64,000 nucleotides of DNA, from the NCBI RefSeq assembly GCF_900110135.1, contig NZ_FOCO01000006.1, positions 62,001 to 126,000 of the forward strand, read 5' to 3'. Below the pieces are notes generated by a model. It did no database searches, was not told where the DNA came from, and saw only the letters and a list, made by a program, of their open reading frames with translations. The translations under genes and the position numbers were made by a program. Source of the stretch: Pseudorhodobacter antarcticus (GTDB lineage: Bacteria > Pseudomonadota > Alphaproteobacteria > Rhodobacterales > Rhodobacteraceae). This document shows, in pieces, positions 17,157-27,838 of this stretch (position 1 is the first letter of the stretch; the number at the start of each line of letters is the position of its first letter).

Positions 17157-18131
17157 TTATTTCATCGCCATGCTTGCTGCCGATTCCGGCAATTCTTCGG
17201 CAAAACACCGCTGATAGAATTCCGCCACGGTCTGGCGCTCCAGCTCATCGCATTTGTTCAGGAAGGTCAGGCGGAACGCGTAGCCGACGTTTTGGAAAAT
17301 ACGGGCGTTTTCGGCCCAAGTGATCACAGTGCGCGGTGACATGACGGTGCTAAGGTCACCGTTCATAAAGGCTGTGCGCGACAGGTCGGCCACGGTGACC
17401 ATTTGCGAAATGGTTTTGCGGCCTTTGTCGGTATTGTAATGCGGGTTTTTCGACAAAACGATGGCGCTTTCGGCGTCATGCGACAGATAGTTCAGCGTGG
17501 CCACAAGCGACCAACGGTCCATCTGCGCTTGGTTGATTTGTTGGGTGCCGTGATAAAGGCCCGTGGTATCGCCAAGACCCACCGTGTTGGCGGTCGCGAA
17601 CAGGCGGAAGGACGGGTGGGGGGTGATAATCTCATTCTGGTCCAGCAGGGTAAGTTTGCCGTCATGTTCCAGCACGCGCTGGATGACGAACATCACATCG
17701 GCGCGGCCCGCGTCGTATTCATCAAACACGATAGCCACGGGGTTGCGCAGCGCCCAAGGCAGGATGCCTTCGTGAAATTCGGTGACCTGCTTGCCGTCGC
17801 GCAGTTTGATCGCATCTTTGCCGATCAAATCAATCCGGCTGATGTGGCTGTCAAGGTTGACGCGCACGGTTGGCCAGTTCAGCCGCGCGCCGACCTGTTC
17901 GATATGGGTGGATTTGCCCGTGCCGTGATAGCCTTGGACCATCACGCGGCGGTTGTAACCGTAGCCTGCAAGGATCGCCAAGGTGGTGTCGGGGTCGAAC
18001 TTGTAGGTCGGGTCAATCGCGGGCACGCGGTCTGTGGGTTCGGCGAACCCTTTGACCTTCATGTCAGTATCAATGCCGAAAACCTCGCGGACAGAGATTT
18101 CTTCGGTGGGTTTCATTACTGCATCAACCAT
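17157..18131 (-). CDS. cobS: Cobaltochelatase AAA+ subunit CobS
   Basis: A 324-residue AAA+ ATPase partner of CobT. Walker A is GYHGTGKST, Walker B is [11 protein letters not shown], and the typical start [20 protein letters not shown] is present. ATG 18131 is chosen; another in-frame ATG at 18116 is possible. Longer readings enter a region without homology. Together with CobT it should form the hexameric chelatase motor. No cobalamin riboswitch was found upstream, and modC ends 97 bases away on the same strand. Confidence 0.92.
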   Translation of the reverse strand: MVDAVMKPTEEISVREVFGIDTDMKVKGFAEPTDRVPAIDPTYKFDPDTTLAILAGYGYNRRVMVQGYHGTGKSTHIEQVGARLNWPTVRVNLDSHISRIDLIGKDAIKLRDGKQVTEFHEGILPWALRNPVAIVFDEYDAGRADVMFVIQRVLEHDGKLTLLDQNEIITPHPSFRLFATANTVGLGDTTGLYHGTQQINQAQMDRWSLVATLNYLSHDAESAIVLSKNPHYNTDKGRKTISQMVTVADLSRTAFMNGDLSTVMSPRTVITWAENARIFQNVGYAFRLTFLNKCDELERQTVAEFYQRCFAEELPESAASMAMK

Positions 18132-18228
18132 AGGTTCGCCCGTTCCCTCAAGCCTTCGTGGGCGCTCGGCCCAATGTGGTATTTGTTGAGTGATGGAACA
18201 TAAACCAAAAGGGTGCAAGGGAAAGGCA

Positions 18229-19332
18229 TTAAAGTTTTGTGTGGGGCACAAGGTTAGGCTGGTCGCCGATATGGGCAGGGGCCACGGCGGCAGTTTTGAG
18301 GATGGCAAAGCAAGGGGTGCCGGGCGCGAGCGCAAGCGCGGTGGCCGAACGGGTGGTGATGCGCGCAAGGATTTGATCGGTGCCCGCGTGCAGTTGCACC
18401 AAAGTGGATGCGCCGTCTGGGTGCAGCGATGTGACGGTGGCGGGCAGGATGTTAAGGGCCGAAAGCCCGGTGGGGGCGGTGCGTGCGATGATCACGTCTT
18501 GGGCCAAAATGCGGATGCGCAGGCGTGCGCCCAAGGGGGCGTCGATGTGAGGCAGATAAATTGGCCCGGTGGCGCAGGTAAGGCGGCTGAGGCCATCGCT
18601 GTCTTGGGCGGTCAGGGTGGCGGTGATGACAGCGCCCACATCGCGCGCGCCAAGTGCGGGGGCGGTGGCGGGGTCTGCCAGCAAGGTTTCCAATGGGCCT
18701 GCGTGGGTGATTTGGCCTTTGTCGATTAGCATCAAATGGTTGGCCAGCCGCGTCACCTCGGCCATTTGGTGGCTGACATATAGGATGGGCGTACCGATGT
18801 TGTCGCGCAGGCGTTCAAGATAGGGCAGAATTTCGGCCTTGCGGGTGGCGTCCAAGGCGGCAAGCGGTTCATCCATCAACAGCATCCGCGGGCGGGTCAG
18901 CAAGGCGCGGCCAATGGCGCAGCGCGACTGTTCGCCCCCCGACAGCGTGGCGGGGTGGCGGGGCAGCAAAGGCGCAAGGTCGAGCGCTGTGATAACATCA
19001 TCCATGCTGGGGCCGGGGTGGTTTTGGGCGCGTTTGTCGGCATAAGACAGGTTTTGCGCAACGGTAAGGTGCGGAAACAGCCGGGTGTCTTGGAACACAT
19101 AGCCCAAGCCGCGTTTGTGGGGCGGGGTGCGATGCCGGGCGTCTTGCCACACGTCATCCCCCCAGGCGATGCGGCCTGTGGCGTTGAGTTCCAACCCTGC
19201 AATCACCCGCAAAAGCGTGGATTTGCCAGATCCGGAACGGCCAAACAGCGCCGTGACGCCCGATGCGGGAAAAGATTGCGCGATATTCAGCGCGAAATCC
19301 TTGTAATTCAAGGTGATATCGACATTCAACAT
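18229..19332 (-). CDS. modC: Molybdate ABC transporter ATP-binding protein ModC
   Basis: A 367-residue ATPase with Walker [10 protein letters not shown], signature LSGGEQSR, Walker [12 protein letters not shown], and a C-terminal TOBE/MOP oxyanion-binding domain (about residues 290-355) diagnostic of ModC. It energises molybdate uptake through ModB. ATG 19332 overlaps the modB stop by ATGA. Confidence 0.93.
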   Translation of the reverse strand: MLNVDITLNYKDFALNIAQSFPASGVTALFGRSGSGKSTLLRVIAGLELNATGRIAWGDDVWQDARHRTPPHKRGLGYVFQDTRLFPHLTVAQNLSYADKRAQNHPGPSMDDVITALDLAPLLPRHPATLSGGEQSRCAIGRALLTRPRMLLMDEPLAALDATRKAEILPYLERLRDNIGTPILYVSHQMAEVTRLANHLMLIDKGQITHAGPLETLLADPATAPALGARDVGAVITATLTAQDSDGLSRLTCATGPIYLPHIDAPLGARLRIRILAQDVIIARTAPTGLSALNILPATVTSLHPDGASTLVQLHAGTDQILARITTRSATALALAPGTPCFAILKTAAVAPAHIGDQPNLVPHTKL

Positions 19333-20012
19333 CAGGCACGCCCCCCGACGGGATAGCGGCGGTTGATGGTGTAGACCATGACAAGGGTGGTGAAGGAGAA
19401 CACCAAAAGGATTGCTGCCAGCACATGCGCGTCGGCGTAGTTGATGGTTTCCACATGTTCGTAAATCGCGATGGAAATGACCTTGGTTTTGCCCGGAATA
19501 TTGCCGCCGACCATCAACACCACCCCAAATTCACCCAGCGTATGCGCAAATGTAAGGACCGCAGCGGTCAGAAACCCGCGTTTGGCCATTGGGGCCGCCA
19601 CGGTTGCGAAACGGTCTAGGGGAGAGGCGCGCAGCATCGCCGCCGCCTCCATCGGGGTGCGGCCGATGGATTCGAAGGCGGCTTGCAGTGGTTGCACGGT
19701 GAAGGGCAGGGAGTAGAGCATGGAGGCGATGACGAGGCCGGTGAAGGAAAAGGTGAGTGTTTCGCCCGTCACGCGGACCCAAAACCCGCCGAACGTGGAG
19801 GTGGGGGAGAAGAGGACAAGCAGGTAAAACCCCAGCACAGTGGGGGGCAGGACGAGGGGCAGGGCCGTCAGCGCCTCCACAATCGGTTTGACGCGCGACC
19901 GGGTTTGCGACAGCCACCATGCCAGCGGGGTGCCGCAGATCAGCAGCAGGATGGTAGTGACAGCCGCGAGGTGTAGGGTGAGCCAGAGCGGCCCCAAATC
20001 GGGAAGCGTCAT
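19332..20012 (-). CDS. modB: Molybdate ABC transporter permease ModB
   Basis: A 226-residue inner-membrane permease with five to six helices and the coupling loop EAAAMLRASPLDRFATVAAPM. TLHLAAVTTILLLICGTPLAWWL at the N-terminus is typical of ModB. It sits in a tight modA-modB-modC operon with four-base overlaps at both ends. Confidence 0.93.
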   Translation of the reverse strand: MTLPDLGPLWLTLHLAAVTTILLLICGTPLAWWLSQTRSRVKPIVEALTALPLVLPPTVLGFYLLVLFSPTSTFGGFWVRVTGETLTFSFTGLVIASMLYSLPFTVQPLQAAFESIGRTPMEAAAMLRASPLDRFATVAAPMAKRGFLTAAVLTFAHTLGEFGVVLMVGGNIPGKTKVISIAIYEHVETINYADAHVLAAILLVFSFTTLVMVYTINRRYPVGGRA

Positions 20013-20740
20013 GGCAGGCCATAGCCGAATTGAGCGATGATGGCATGAGCGTTTGGGGATTGCAGGTAGTCAAGGAACCCTTTGGCCGCCGCGTTATCCG
20101 CGCCATATGTTAACAAAATCGCGTCTTGTTGGATGGGCGGGTACAGGGCGGGCGGAACGTCCCAGATGAACCCCGTGGCATCGGCTGGCAAGGCGGATTT
20201 GGCGATGAACCCGGCATCGGCGGCACCCGAGCTTGTCAGCGCGAAAGCTTGGCCAATGTTTTGGCCCATCACGATTTTATCGGCTATTTTGTCATATATG
20301 CCCATCGCGGTCAGCGCCGCTTTTGCCGCAGCGCCATAAGGGGCAAGATCGGGGTTGGCGATGGCGATGTGGCGGGTTTCGGTGCTTTGCAGCAGGGTTG
20401 TGGCATCTGTGGTGGTGCGGTTCGGCGCCCAAAGGGTTAACACGCCGTAAGCATAGGGAAAGGCCAACCCATGACCCGCCGCCTGCAATTGGGCCGGAAT
20501 GGCGGCATCGGCAGACAGCAACACATCAAACGGCGCGCCTGCGATGATTTGCGCGTAAAGTTTCCCGGTGGAGCCTGTGGTCAGCGTGATGTCGTGCCCC
20601 GATCGGGTTTTGAAATCGGCGGCCAATGCGGTGGCGGCCCCTGCGAAATTGGCGGCAACGGCGGCCAGCGCCGTGTCCGCATTGGCTGGTTGGCCGAATA
20701 CCGGACTGGCGAGCAAAAGCAGGGCGGCGGCGCGGAGCAT
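20009..20740 (-). CDS. modA: Molybdate-binding protein ModA
   Basis: A 243-residue periplasmic molybdate-binding protein with signal peptide [21 protein letters not shown] and the ModA pattern [43 protein letters not shown] 20740 is preferred to an upstream start 20 codons earlier because it places the signal peptide at the N-terminus. It diverges from tgt with 114 bases between; no ModE box was recognised there. Confidence 0.92.
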   Translation of the reverse strand: MLRAAALLLLASPVFGQPANADTALAAVAANFAGAATALAADFKTRSGHDITLTTGSTGKLYAQIIAGAPFDVLLSADAAIPAQLQAAGHGLAFPYAYGVLTLWAPNRTTTDATTLLQSTETRHIAIANPDLAPYGAAAKAALTAMGIYDKIADKIVMGQNIGQAFALTSSGAADAGFIAKSALPADATGFIWDVPPALYPPIQQDAILLTYGADNAAAKGFLDYLQSPNAHAIIAQFGYGLP

Positions 20741-20854
20741 AGAACCCTCATCATGCGGTTGGTTGCCCATCTTTATCGCGAGGCGGGGCGCGCGGGGCAA
20801 GAGGGCTTGGCATTTGCGGGGTTTTTGCCCAAAAGGAGAAAAAAGGGGCGGCGC

Positions 20855-21985
20855 ATGACAACTAAGTTCAGCTTTGACGTTTTGGCCCGCGATGGGCGCG
20901 CGCGCAAAGGGGTCATTTCCACCCCGCGCGGCGACATTCGTACGCCTGCGTTTATGCCTGTGGGCACGGCGGCCACGGTCAAGGCGATGTTGCCGGACTC
21001 GGTGCGCGCCACCGGGGCGGATATTTTGCTAGGCAACACCTATCATTTGATGCTGCGCCCAACGGCGGAACGGATTGCGGGCCTTGGTGGTTTGCACAAA
21101 TTCATGAATTGGGATCGTCCGATCTTGACGGATTCGGGCGGGTTTCAGGTGATGTCACTGGCCAGTCTGCGCAAGCTGACCGAGGAAGGCGTGCGGTTTT
21201 CCAGCCATATTGATGGGTCCAAACACATGCTGTCGCCCGAACGCAGCATGGAGATTCAAAAACTGCTTGGGTCCGATATCGTGATGTGTTTTGATGAATG
21301 TCCGGCATTGCCCGCCACAGATGCGCAAGTGGCCGCGTCGATGGCGCTGTCGATGCGGTGGGCGCAGCGGTCGCGCGATGCGTTTGGGGACCGCCCCGGT
21401 CATGCGCTGTTTGGCATCCAGCAAGGTGGTGTCACGCAACATTTGCGGGAAGAGAGTGCGGCGGCGTTGCGCGCGATTGGTTTTGACGGCTATGCGGTGG
21501 GTGGTTTGGCGGTGGGCGAAGGGCAAGAGGCGATGTTTGGCGTGCTGGATTATGCGCCCGGCATGTTGCCCGAAGATAAGCCGCGTTACCTGATGGGGGT
21601 TGGAAAACCCGATGATATTGTGGGCGCGGTAGAACGCGGAATTGACATGATGGACTGCGTTTTGCCGTCGCGGTCGGGGCGGACGGGGCAGGGGTGGACG
21701 CGGCATGGCCAAGTGAACATGCGCAACGCGCGCCACAAAGATGACCCGCGGCCATTGGACGCTGCTTGCACTTGCCCCGCCTGCCGCAACTATTCCCGCG
21801 CTTATTTGCATCATGTGATCAAGGCGGATGAAATTATCGGGTCCATGCTGCTGACATGGCATAACTTGCATTACTATCAAGATCTTATGGAAGGGATGCG
21901 GGTGGCGATTGGCGCAGGGGCGCTGGCCGCCTTTGTGGCCAATTTCCACGCGGCACGGGCGGAGGGCGACATTGAACCGTTGTAA
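20855..21985 (+). CDS. tgt: Queuine tRNA-ribosyltransferase
   Basis: A 376-residue TGT that exchanges guanine 34 for preQ1 in tRNAs with GUN anticodons. The general base Asp93 ([11 protein letters not shown]), nucleophile Asp267 ([15 protein letters not shown]) and zinc site CTCPAC with a distal His (LLTWHN) are visible. A strong AAAAGGAG precedes ATG 20855; the longer upstream reading is antisense to modA and is rejected. Confidence 0.95.
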   Translation: MTTKFSFDVLARDGRARKGVISTPRGDIRTPAFMPVGTAATVKAMLPDSVRATGADILLGNTYHLMLRPTAERIAGLGGLHKFMNWDRPILTDSGGFQVMSLASLRKLTEEGVRFSSHIDGSKHMLSPERSMEIQKLLGSDIVMCFDECPALPATDAQVAASMALSMRWAQRSRDAFGDRPGHALFGIQQGGVTQHLREESAAALRAIGFDGYAVGGLAVGEGQEAMFGVLDYAPGMLPEDKPRYLMGVGKPDDIVGAVERGIDMMDCVLPSRSGRTGQGWTRHGQVNMRNARHKDDPRPLDAACTCPACRNYSRAYLHHVIKADEIIGSMLLTWHNLHYYQDLMEGMRVAIGAGALAAFVANFHAARAEGDIEPL

Positions 21986-22026
21986 GGTGCTTTGCGCCCC
22001 GCCGTGTGTGCGATAGGTCTGTGGGC

Positions 22027-22656
22027 ATGGAATTGCGGGTTGAAAATGTAAGCGTGGCGCGGGGCGGCATTACCGTGCTGCAAGGTGTTGGGTTTGCCGT
22101 GCAGCCGGGGCAGGTTTTGATTTTGCGCGGACCGAATGGGGTTGGCAAAACCACATTGTTGCGGGTGATCGCAGGGTTGCAGCCAAGCGTTGCGGGCACG
22201 GTTTTTGGTGGCGGGGACGCTGTGGCTTATGCCGCCCATGCCGATGGGTTGAAAGCCACGCTGACGGTCGCGGAAAATCTGGCATTTTGGGCGGCGATTT
22301 ATGGCACCAGGGGCGTAGAGGCGGCGCTGGTGGGCATGAATTTGGTCGATTTGCGTGGCCGATTGGCGGCCAACCTGTCAGCAGGGCAAAAGCGGCGGCT
22401 GGGGTTGGCGCGGTTGCTGGTCACCGGGCGGCCCGTTTGGGTGCTGGATGAGCCGACGGTATCGTTGGATGTGGCATCAGTGGCGCTGTTTGGTGATGCG
22501 TTGCGCGGGCATCTGGCCGTTGGCGGGTCGGCGTTGATTGCCACCCATATTGACCTGGGGGTGGCGGCAGAGGTGCTGGACCTGACCCCATTCAAAGCGC
22601 GGATTGGCACGGTAAGCGGCGATTTTGACGCGGCATTTGGCGGGGATTTCGCATGA
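22027..22656 (+). CDS. ccmA: Heme exporter ATP-binding protein CcmA
   Basis: A 209-residue ABC ATPase of system I cytochrome c maturation, releasing CcmE-heme from CcmCD. Walker A is GPNGVGKT, signature LSAGQKRR, Walker [16 protein letters not shown] 22027 has the canonical [14 protein letters not shown] start. It overlaps ccmB by ATGA and begins a ccmABCD-G operon. Confidence 0.92.
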   Translation: MELRVENVSVARGGITVLQGVGFAVQPGQVLILRGPNGVGKTTLLRVIAGLQPSVAGTVFGGGDAVAYAAHADGLKATLTVAENLAFWAAIYGTRGVEAALVGMNLVDLRGRLAANLSAGQKRRLGLARLLVTGRPVWVLDEPTVSLDVASVALFGDALRGHLAVGGSALIATHIDLGVAAEVLDLTPFKARIGTVSGDFDAAFGGDFA

Positions 22657-23309
22657 TCGCGCTGTTAATCCGGGATGTGCGGTTGGCTGTACGGGCGGGC
22701 GGCGGTTTTGGCCTTGGGTTGGCGTTTTTTCTGTTGGTGGCCGTGCTGGTGCCACTGGGTGTGGGGCCGGACGGCGGCACGCTGGCGCGGATCGCACCGG
22801 GTATTTTGTGGGTGGGGGCGCTGCTGGCCTGCCTCCTTAGCCTCGATCGGTTGTTTGCGTTGGATTATGAAGACGGGTCGTTGGACCTGTTGGTGACTGC
22901 GCCCATCCCGCTGGAAGGGGTGGTGGCGGTCAAGGCGCTGGCGCATTGGATGGTGACAGGGCTGCCGTTGACCTTGGTTGCCCCGGTGTTGGGGGTGTTG
23001 TTGAACCTGCCCGCGCCGGGGTATTTTTGGCTGGTGGTGTCGCTGGCACTGGGTACGCCCGCGTTATCGGTGATCGGCGCGTTTGGGGCGGCGTTGACAG
23101 TAGGGTTGAAACGTGGCGGGCTGTTGTTGTCGCTTTTGGTGCTGCCACTCTACGTGCCCACGCTGATTTTTGGGGCCGAGGCGGTAAAACGCGGGGCCGA
23201 AGGCATGGCCACGGGCACACCGCTGGCGCTGCTCGCCGCGATTACGGCGGGGGCTGCGGCACTTTTGCCCTTTGCGGCGGCTGCGGCAATCCGTATCAAC
23301 CTTCGGTGA
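22653..23309 (+). CDS. ccmB: Heme exporter membrane protein CcmB
   Basis: A 218-residue membrane protein with six helices and the CcmB start [20 protein letters not shown] and [13 protein letters not shown] motif. It partners CcmA in cytochrome c maturation. A 50-base gap with two TTAA motifs separates it from ccmC. Confidence 0.93.
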   Translation: MIALLIRDVRLAVRAGGGFGLGLAFFLLVAVLVPLGVGPDGGTLARIAPGILWVGALLACLLSLDRLFALDYEDGSLDLLVTAPIPLEGVVAVKALAHWMVTGLPLTLVAPVLGVLLNLPAPGYFWLVVSLALGTPALSVIGAFGAALTVGLKRGGLLLSLLVLPLYVPTLIFGAEAVKRGAEGMATGTPLALLAAITAGAAALLPFAAAAAIRINLR

Positions 23310-23359
23310 AGATTGCGTTAAACCTTGTCGATTAACCCCTGAAAGATTACCTAACCGCC

Positions 23360-24088
23360 ATGTCACTTTGGGAATACGCCAATCCGCAGAAATTTATGCA
23401 CCTGTCGCGCCGGGTGCTGCCCTTTGTTGCGGGGGCTGCAGCGCTGTGCCTGATCGTGGGGCTGGTTTGGGGGTTCTTTGCGACCCCGAATGATTACAAA
23501 CAAGGGCCCACGGTCAAGATCATCTACCTGCATGTGCCCGCCGCGATGATGGCGATCAATGCGTGGGTGATGATGCTGGTCGCGTCGCTGATTTGGTTGA
23601 TTCGGCGGCACCATGTATCGGCGCTGACGGCCAAGGCGGCGGCCCCGGTGGGCTTGGTGTTCACGCTGATTGCGCTGGCCACGGGTGCGCTGTGGGGCCA
23701 ACCGATGTGGGGCACTTGGTGGGCCTGGGACCCGCGATTGACCAGCTTTTTGATTTTGGCGCTGTTCTACCTTGGGTATATCGCGCTGTGGGCGGCGGTG
23801 GATGACCCCGACACGGCGGCGGATTTGACGGGGATTTTGTGCATTGTGGGGTCGGTGTTTGCGCTGTTGTCGCGCTATGCGGTGAACTTTTGGAACCAAG
23901 GGTTGCACCAAGGGGCGTCTTTGTCGTTGGACAAGGAAGAAAACGTGTCGGATGTGTTCTGGTTTCCGCTGCTGGTGTGTATCGCGGGGTTTGTGTTGAT
24001 GTTTGTGGCGCTGGTTTTGCTGCGCACGCGCACCGAAATTCGGGCGCGGCGGTTGGCAGCCTTGATCGCGCGGGAGCGGATGGGATGA
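23360..24088 (+). CDS. ccmC: Heme-handling protein CcmC
   Basis: A 242-residue membrane protein of the CcmC/CcsA superfamily with six helices and the tryptophan-rich heme motif WGTWWAWDPRLTS. Conserved His residues occur in the periplasmic loops (IYLHVPAAMM and near the RYAVNFWNQGLHQG loop). It transfers heme to CcmE. The stop overlaps ccmD by ATGA. Confidence 0.94.
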   Translation: MSLWEYANPQKFMHLSRRVLPFVAGAAALCLIVGLVWGFFATPNDYKQGPTVKIIYLHVPAAMMAINAWVMMLVASLIWLIRRHHVSALTAKAAAPVGLVFTLIALATGALWGQPMWGTWWAWDPRLTSFLILALFYLGYIALWAAVDDPDTAADLTGILCIVGSVFALLSRYAVNFWNQGLHQGASLSLDKEENVSDVFWFPLLVCIAGFVLMFVALVLLRTRTEIRARRLAALIARERMG

Positions 24089-24252
24089 TGCCTGATCTTG
24101 GGAAATATGCGGATGCGGTGCTTGGCTCCTATGCCGTGTCGTTGGGGCTGATTGCGGCTTTGGTTGGGTTCAGCCTGTGGCAAGGAGTGCGGATGCGCCG
24201 GGCGCTGGCAGTGGCCGAAGCGCGGACGAAAAAGGAGCCTGTCGATGGCTAA
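24085..24252 (+). CDS. ccmD: Small heme-exporter subunit CcmD
   Basis: A 55-residue single-pass protein (helix AVSLGLIAALVGFSLW) with a basic cytoplasmic end (RMRRALAVAEARTKKE), typical of CcmD, which tethers CcmE to CcmC. Position between ccmC and ccmG and length support this. ATG 24085 gives a 4-base overlap; ATG 24088 is an alternative. Confidence 0.85.
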   Translation: MMPDLGKYADAVLGSYAVSLGLIAALVGFSLWQGVRMRRALAVAEARTKKEPVDG

Positions 24253-24781
24253 AATCTTGATGTGGATGCCGCCGATTTTGTTTGCCGGCTTGGCGGGTCT
24301 GTTTATTGCGGGGATGGAGCGGGATGACCCAGATGGCTTGCCATCGGCGCTGACGGGCAAAGCGGCCCCATTGGTGCAGTTGACGCCATTTGGGGATGCT
24401 GCGGCATTTACGGATGCCGATTTGCGTGCGCCAGGCCCAAAATTGGTGAACTTTTGGGCCAGTTGGTGCGCGCCTTGCCGGGCCGAACATCCGCTGTTGG
24501 AACAGTTGGCAGTCGAAGGGGTGGCCATTTACGGCGTAAATTACAAAGACCGGCTGGATGACGCCCAAGGGTTCTTGAGCGAGCTTGGCAACCCATACAC
24601 CGCGATTGGCCAAGACGCTGGGCGCATGGCGTTGGATTGGGGCGTGTACGGCGTCCCCGAAACCTATGTGATTGATGGCGACGGGCGCATCGTTTTGCGT
24701 TTTGCTGGGCCAATTTCGGCAGCGGAGTTGGAACGGACCATCCGGCCCGCGATTGCCAAAGCGTCTGAAAAACCCGATTAG
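24245..24781 (+). CDS. ccmG: Thiol:disulfide interchange protein CcmG/DsbE
   Basis: A 178-residue membrane-anchored thioredoxin-like protein with the redox motif W74-C-A-P-C78 and the cis-Pro loop YGVPETYVIDGDG. It keeps apocytochrome c cysteines reduced in the periplasm. ATG 24245 overlaps ccmD and yields the N-terminal anchor MAKILMWMPPILFAGLAGLF. Its stop overlaps the convergent small gene at 24778. Confidence 0.93.
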   Translation: MAKILMWMPPILFAGLAGLFIAGMERDDPDGLPSALTGKAAPLVQLTPFGDAAAFTDADLRAPGPKLVNFWASWCAPCRAEHPLLEQLAVEGVAIYGVNYKDRLDDAQGFLSELGNPYTAIGQDAGRMALDWGVYGVPETYVIDGDGRIVLRFAGPISAAELERTIRPAIAKASEKPD

Positions 24782-24924
24782 AACAGGGTTTGCAGCATAA
24801 TCAGCAATGATATTCCGATGATAGCCGGGCCCCAAGGCAGGTTGCGCCCAGCATCCGTGCGGGGAATGGCGCTGCGCAGCTGTGCATCAATTTCAGCTTG
24901 GGAGCTTAGGTTGGGAAAACGCAT
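24778..24924 (-). CDS. Small single-pass membrane protein
   Basis: A 48-residue reading frame begins MRFPNLSSQAEIDAQLRSAI and ends in a hydrophobic helix GPAIIGISLLIMLQTLF at the C-terminus. The start has AAAAGGACCGCCCTC upstream, a usable ribosome site. It converges with ccmG, stops overlapping by two bases, and lies before the aconitase terminator. The tail-anchored layout and clean frame suggest a real small protein, but no family is recognised. Confidence 0.55.
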   Translation of the reverse strand: MRFPNLSSQAEIDAQLRSAIPRTDAGRNLPWGPAIIGISLLIMLQTLF

Positions 24925-25005
24925 GAGGGCGGTCCTTTTCACTTAATCTGGCCCCAGCGTGACGCAAGAACGTTAACAGCCCCCTAAAATTCAAGGTAAT
25001 TTGGC

Positions 25006-25034
25006 AAAAAAACAAGCGCCCCGGAGGGCGCTTG
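25006..25034 (-). terminator. Rho-independent terminator of acnA
   Basis: On the minus strand CAAGCGCCC and GGGGCGCTTG form a strong stem followed by seven T residues, 24 bases after the aconitase stop. Confidence 0.85.
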
Positions 25035-25057
25035 TGGGTCGTTTTATGCACCTTGGT

Positions 25058-27748
25058 TCAGGCGGTTTTCGCCAGATCGCGCAGCACATAATGCAGCACG
25101 CCGCCGTGTTCGACATATTCCTTTTCAATCGCCGTATCGATCCGGCATTTGATCTGGATGGTTTTGGTTTTCCCGTCGGCATAGGTGATGTGGCAAGGCA
25201 CGCTGGACAAAGGCTTCAAATCGCCCGCGAGCCCGTCGATGCTGATCACCTCATCCCCGGTCAGGGCCAGTGATTTGCGGGTGTCGCCATTCGTAAACTC
25301 GAACGGAATAACGCCCATGCCCACAAGGTTCGACCGGTGGATGCGTTCAAACGATTCCGCGATCACGGCCTTGACCCCCAGCAAAGCGGTGCCTTTTGCC
25401 GCCCAATCGCGCGACGACCCCGCGCCATATTCGATGCCGCCAAAGATGACCAAAGGCACGCCCGCATCCTTATACGCCATCGCCGCGTCAAAGATGGAGG
25501 TTTGCACGCCATCCGGTCCCTTGGTGTAGCCGCCTTCGACGCCGTCCAACATCTCATTTTTAATGCGAATATTGGCGAATGTGCCGCGCATCATGACTTC
25601 ATGGTTGCCACGCCGCGCCCCGTAGGAATTGAATTCGCGTGGGGCGACCTGACGGTCCACAAGGTACTTGCCTGCGGGTGTGGTTTCTTTGAACGAGCCT
25701 GCGGGAGAGATGTGGTCGGTGGTGATCATATCGCCCAACAGCGCCAGAACCCGCGCGCCTTTGATATCCGAAATCACGCCCGGAGTTTTGGACATGCCGC
25801 GGAAATAGGGCGGGTTTTGGATGTAGGTAGAGGTGGCCGGCCAGTCATAGGTTTCACTGTCCGGCGTTTTCACAGCCTGCCATTTTTCATCGCCCTTGAA
25901 CACATCGGCGTATTTTTTCTGGAACGCAGCACGGGTGACCGTGCTTTCCACCAATTCCGAAATCTCGGCGTTGGTGGGCCAGATGTCCTTTAGATACACG
26001 GGTTGACCGTTTGATCCGCTGCCCAAAGGCTCGGTTGTCAGGTCGATGTTCATGTCGCCGGCCAGCGCATAAGCGACGACCAAGGGTGGCGATGCCAGAT
26101 AGTTGGCGCGCACGTCGGGCGAAATGCGGCCTTCAAAGTTGCGGTTGCCAGACAGAACGGCAGTGGCGACCAGATCGCCTTCGGTGATCGCGGCCGAAAT
26201 TTCCGCCTGCAACGGGCCAGAGTTGCCGATGCAAGTGGTGCAACCATAGCCGACAAGGTTGAAACCAATGGCGTCAAGATCTTCTTGTAGGCCTGCTGCC
26301 TCTAGGTATTCGGACACGACCTGAGAGCCGGGGGCGAGCGAGGTTTTGACCCAAGGTTTGCGGTTCAGACCCAATGCGCGGGCCTTGCGGGCCACCAGCC
26401 CTGCGCCGATCATGACGTAAGGGTTGGAGGTGTTGGTGCAAGAAGTGATGGAGGCGATGACAACTTTGCCGGACGACATGGTGTAATCTTCGCCCGCCAC
26501 AGCCACTTCTTTGCCCAAGGGACGTTTGAAGGTTGCCGCCATTTCATGTGCGAAACCGGTTTTGCTGTCGGTCAATGCCACAAAATCTTGCGGGCGTTTG
26601 GGGCCGGAAATGGCGGGCACAATCGTACCCATATCCAGTTCAAGCGTGGAGGTGTAGATGGGCGCGTAATCGCTCCCGCGCCACATGCCGTTGGCCTTTG
26701 CATACGCTTCAACCAGCGCGATCCGTGCTTCGTCCCGGCCTGTGTTGCGCAAGTAGCGCAGGGTTTCATTGTCGATTGGAAAGAAGCCGCAGGTCGCGCC
26801 ATATTCGGGGGCCATGTTGGCGATGGTTGCGCGGTCAGCCAGTGGCAGGCGGTCCAACCCGTCGCCATAAAATTCGACAAATTTGCTGACAACGCCGTGT
26901 TTGCGCAGCAATTGCACGACTTTAAGCACCAGATCGGTGGCGGTTGTGCCCTCCACCATCGTGCCTGTCAGTTTGAAACCGACGACTTCGGGGATTAGCA
27001 TCGACACGGGCTGGCCCAGCATTGCGGCCTCCGCCTCAATCCCGCCAACGCCCCAACCGAGGACGGCGAGACCGTTGACCATGGTTGTGTGGCTGTCGGT
27101 GCCGACGAGGGTGTCGGGATAAGCGACCTCTTTGCCGTGCTGGTCCTTGTCGGTCCAAACGGTTTGGGACAGGTATTCAAGGTTCACCTGGTGGCAAATC
27201 CCAGTGCCGGGCGGCACCACGCGGAAATTGTTAAACGCGTTTTGACCCCATTTCAGGAAGGTGTAGCGTTCCATATTGCGTTCGTATTCGCGATCCACGT
27301 TCATCTGAAACGCGCGGGGGTTGCCAAATTCATCAATCATAACCGAATGGTCGATGACCAGATCAACCGGGGCCAAGGGGTTGATTTGTTGGGCGTTTCC
27401 GCCAAGGCCGATGATGCCGTCGCGCATGGCGGCAAGGTCCACGACCGCAGGCACGCCCGTGAAATCCTGCATCAAAACGCGGGCAGGGCGGTAAGCGATT
27501 TCGCGCGGATTCTGGCCGCCGTTGGCACCCCATTCAGCGAATGCGCGGATGTCATCAACCGAGACGGTCTTGCCATCTTCAAACCGCAGCATGTTTTCCA
27601 AAACCACCTTCAGCGCGGCTGGCAAGCGCGCAAAATCGCCCAAGCCCGCCTCTTGTGCGGCGGTGATGGAATAATAGTCAACGCTGGCACCGCCTGCGGT
27701 AAGGGTGCGGCGGGTCTTGGTGCTGTCATGTCCGACGGTAACGGTCAT
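25058..27748 (-). CDS. acnA: Aconitate hydratase AcnA
   Basis: An 896-residue aconitase of the IRP1/AcnA type converting citrate to isocitrate in the TCA cycle. The [4Fe-4S] cysteines are visible in ITSCTNTSNP and in GCTTCIGNSGPL, and TLVGTDSHTTMVNGL is diagnostic. ATG 27748 has a perfect AGGAGG seven bases upstream; longer readings to 27982 are rejected. The leader contains overlapping palindromes at 27839. Confidence 0.95.
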   Translation of the reverse strand: MTVTVGHDSTKTRRTLTAGGASVDYYSITAAQEAGLGDFARLPAALKVVLENMLRFEDGKTVSVDDIRAFAEWGANGGQNPREIAYRPARVLMQDFTGVPAVVDLAAMRDGIIGLGGNAQQINPLAPVDLVIDHSVMIDEFGNPRAFQMNVDREYERNMERYTFLKWGQNAFNNFRVVPPGTGICHQVNLEYLSQTVWTDKDQHGKEVAYPDTLVGTDSHTTMVNGLAVLGWGVGGIEAEAAMLGQPVSMLIPEVVGFKLTGTMVEGTTATDLVLKVVQLLRKHGVVSKFVEFYGDGLDRLPLADRATIANMAPEYGATCGFFPIDNETLRYLRNTGRDEARIALVEAYAKANGMWRGSDYAPIYTSTLELDMGTIVPAISGPKRPQDFVALTDSKTGFAHEMAATFKRPLGKEVAVAGEDYTMSSGKVVIASITSCTNTSNPYVMIGAGLVARKARALGLNRKPWVKTSLAPGSQVVSEYLEAAGLQEDLDAIGFNLVGYGCTTCIGNSGPLQAEISAAITEGDLVATAVLSGNRNFEGRISPDVRANYLASPPLVVAYALAGDMNIDLTTEPLGSGSNGQPVYLKDIWPTNAEISELVESTVTRAAFQKKYADVFKGDEKWQAVKTPDSETYDWPATSTYIQNPPYFRGMSKTPGVISDIKGARVLALLGDMITTDHISPAGSFKETTPAGKYLVDRQVAPREFNSYGARRGNHEVMMRGTFANIRIKNEMLDGVEGGYTKGPDGVQTSIFDAAMAYKDAGVPLVIFGGIEYGAGSSRDWAAKGTALLGVKAVIAESFERIHRSNLVGMGVIPFEFTNGDTRKSLALTGDEVISIDGLAGDLKPLSSVPCHITYADGKTKTIQIKCRIDTAIEKEYVEHGGVLHYVLRDLAKTA

Positions 27749-27838
27749 GTCTAACCTCCTGATGGGTGGGGCGTGAATGATATGGCGTTCCCTATGGTAA
27801 TGCCGAAAACGGGTTCGGAAAACAAGGGAATTGCTGCT

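Noticed and set aside
18132-18228. Cobalamin riboswitch upstream of cobS
   Set aside because: The 97-base gap is too short and lacks the B12 box.
20741-20854. Molybdenum cofactor riboswitch or ModE box upstream of modA
   Set aside because: No Moco element and no recognisable ModE palindrome could be found in the 114 bases.
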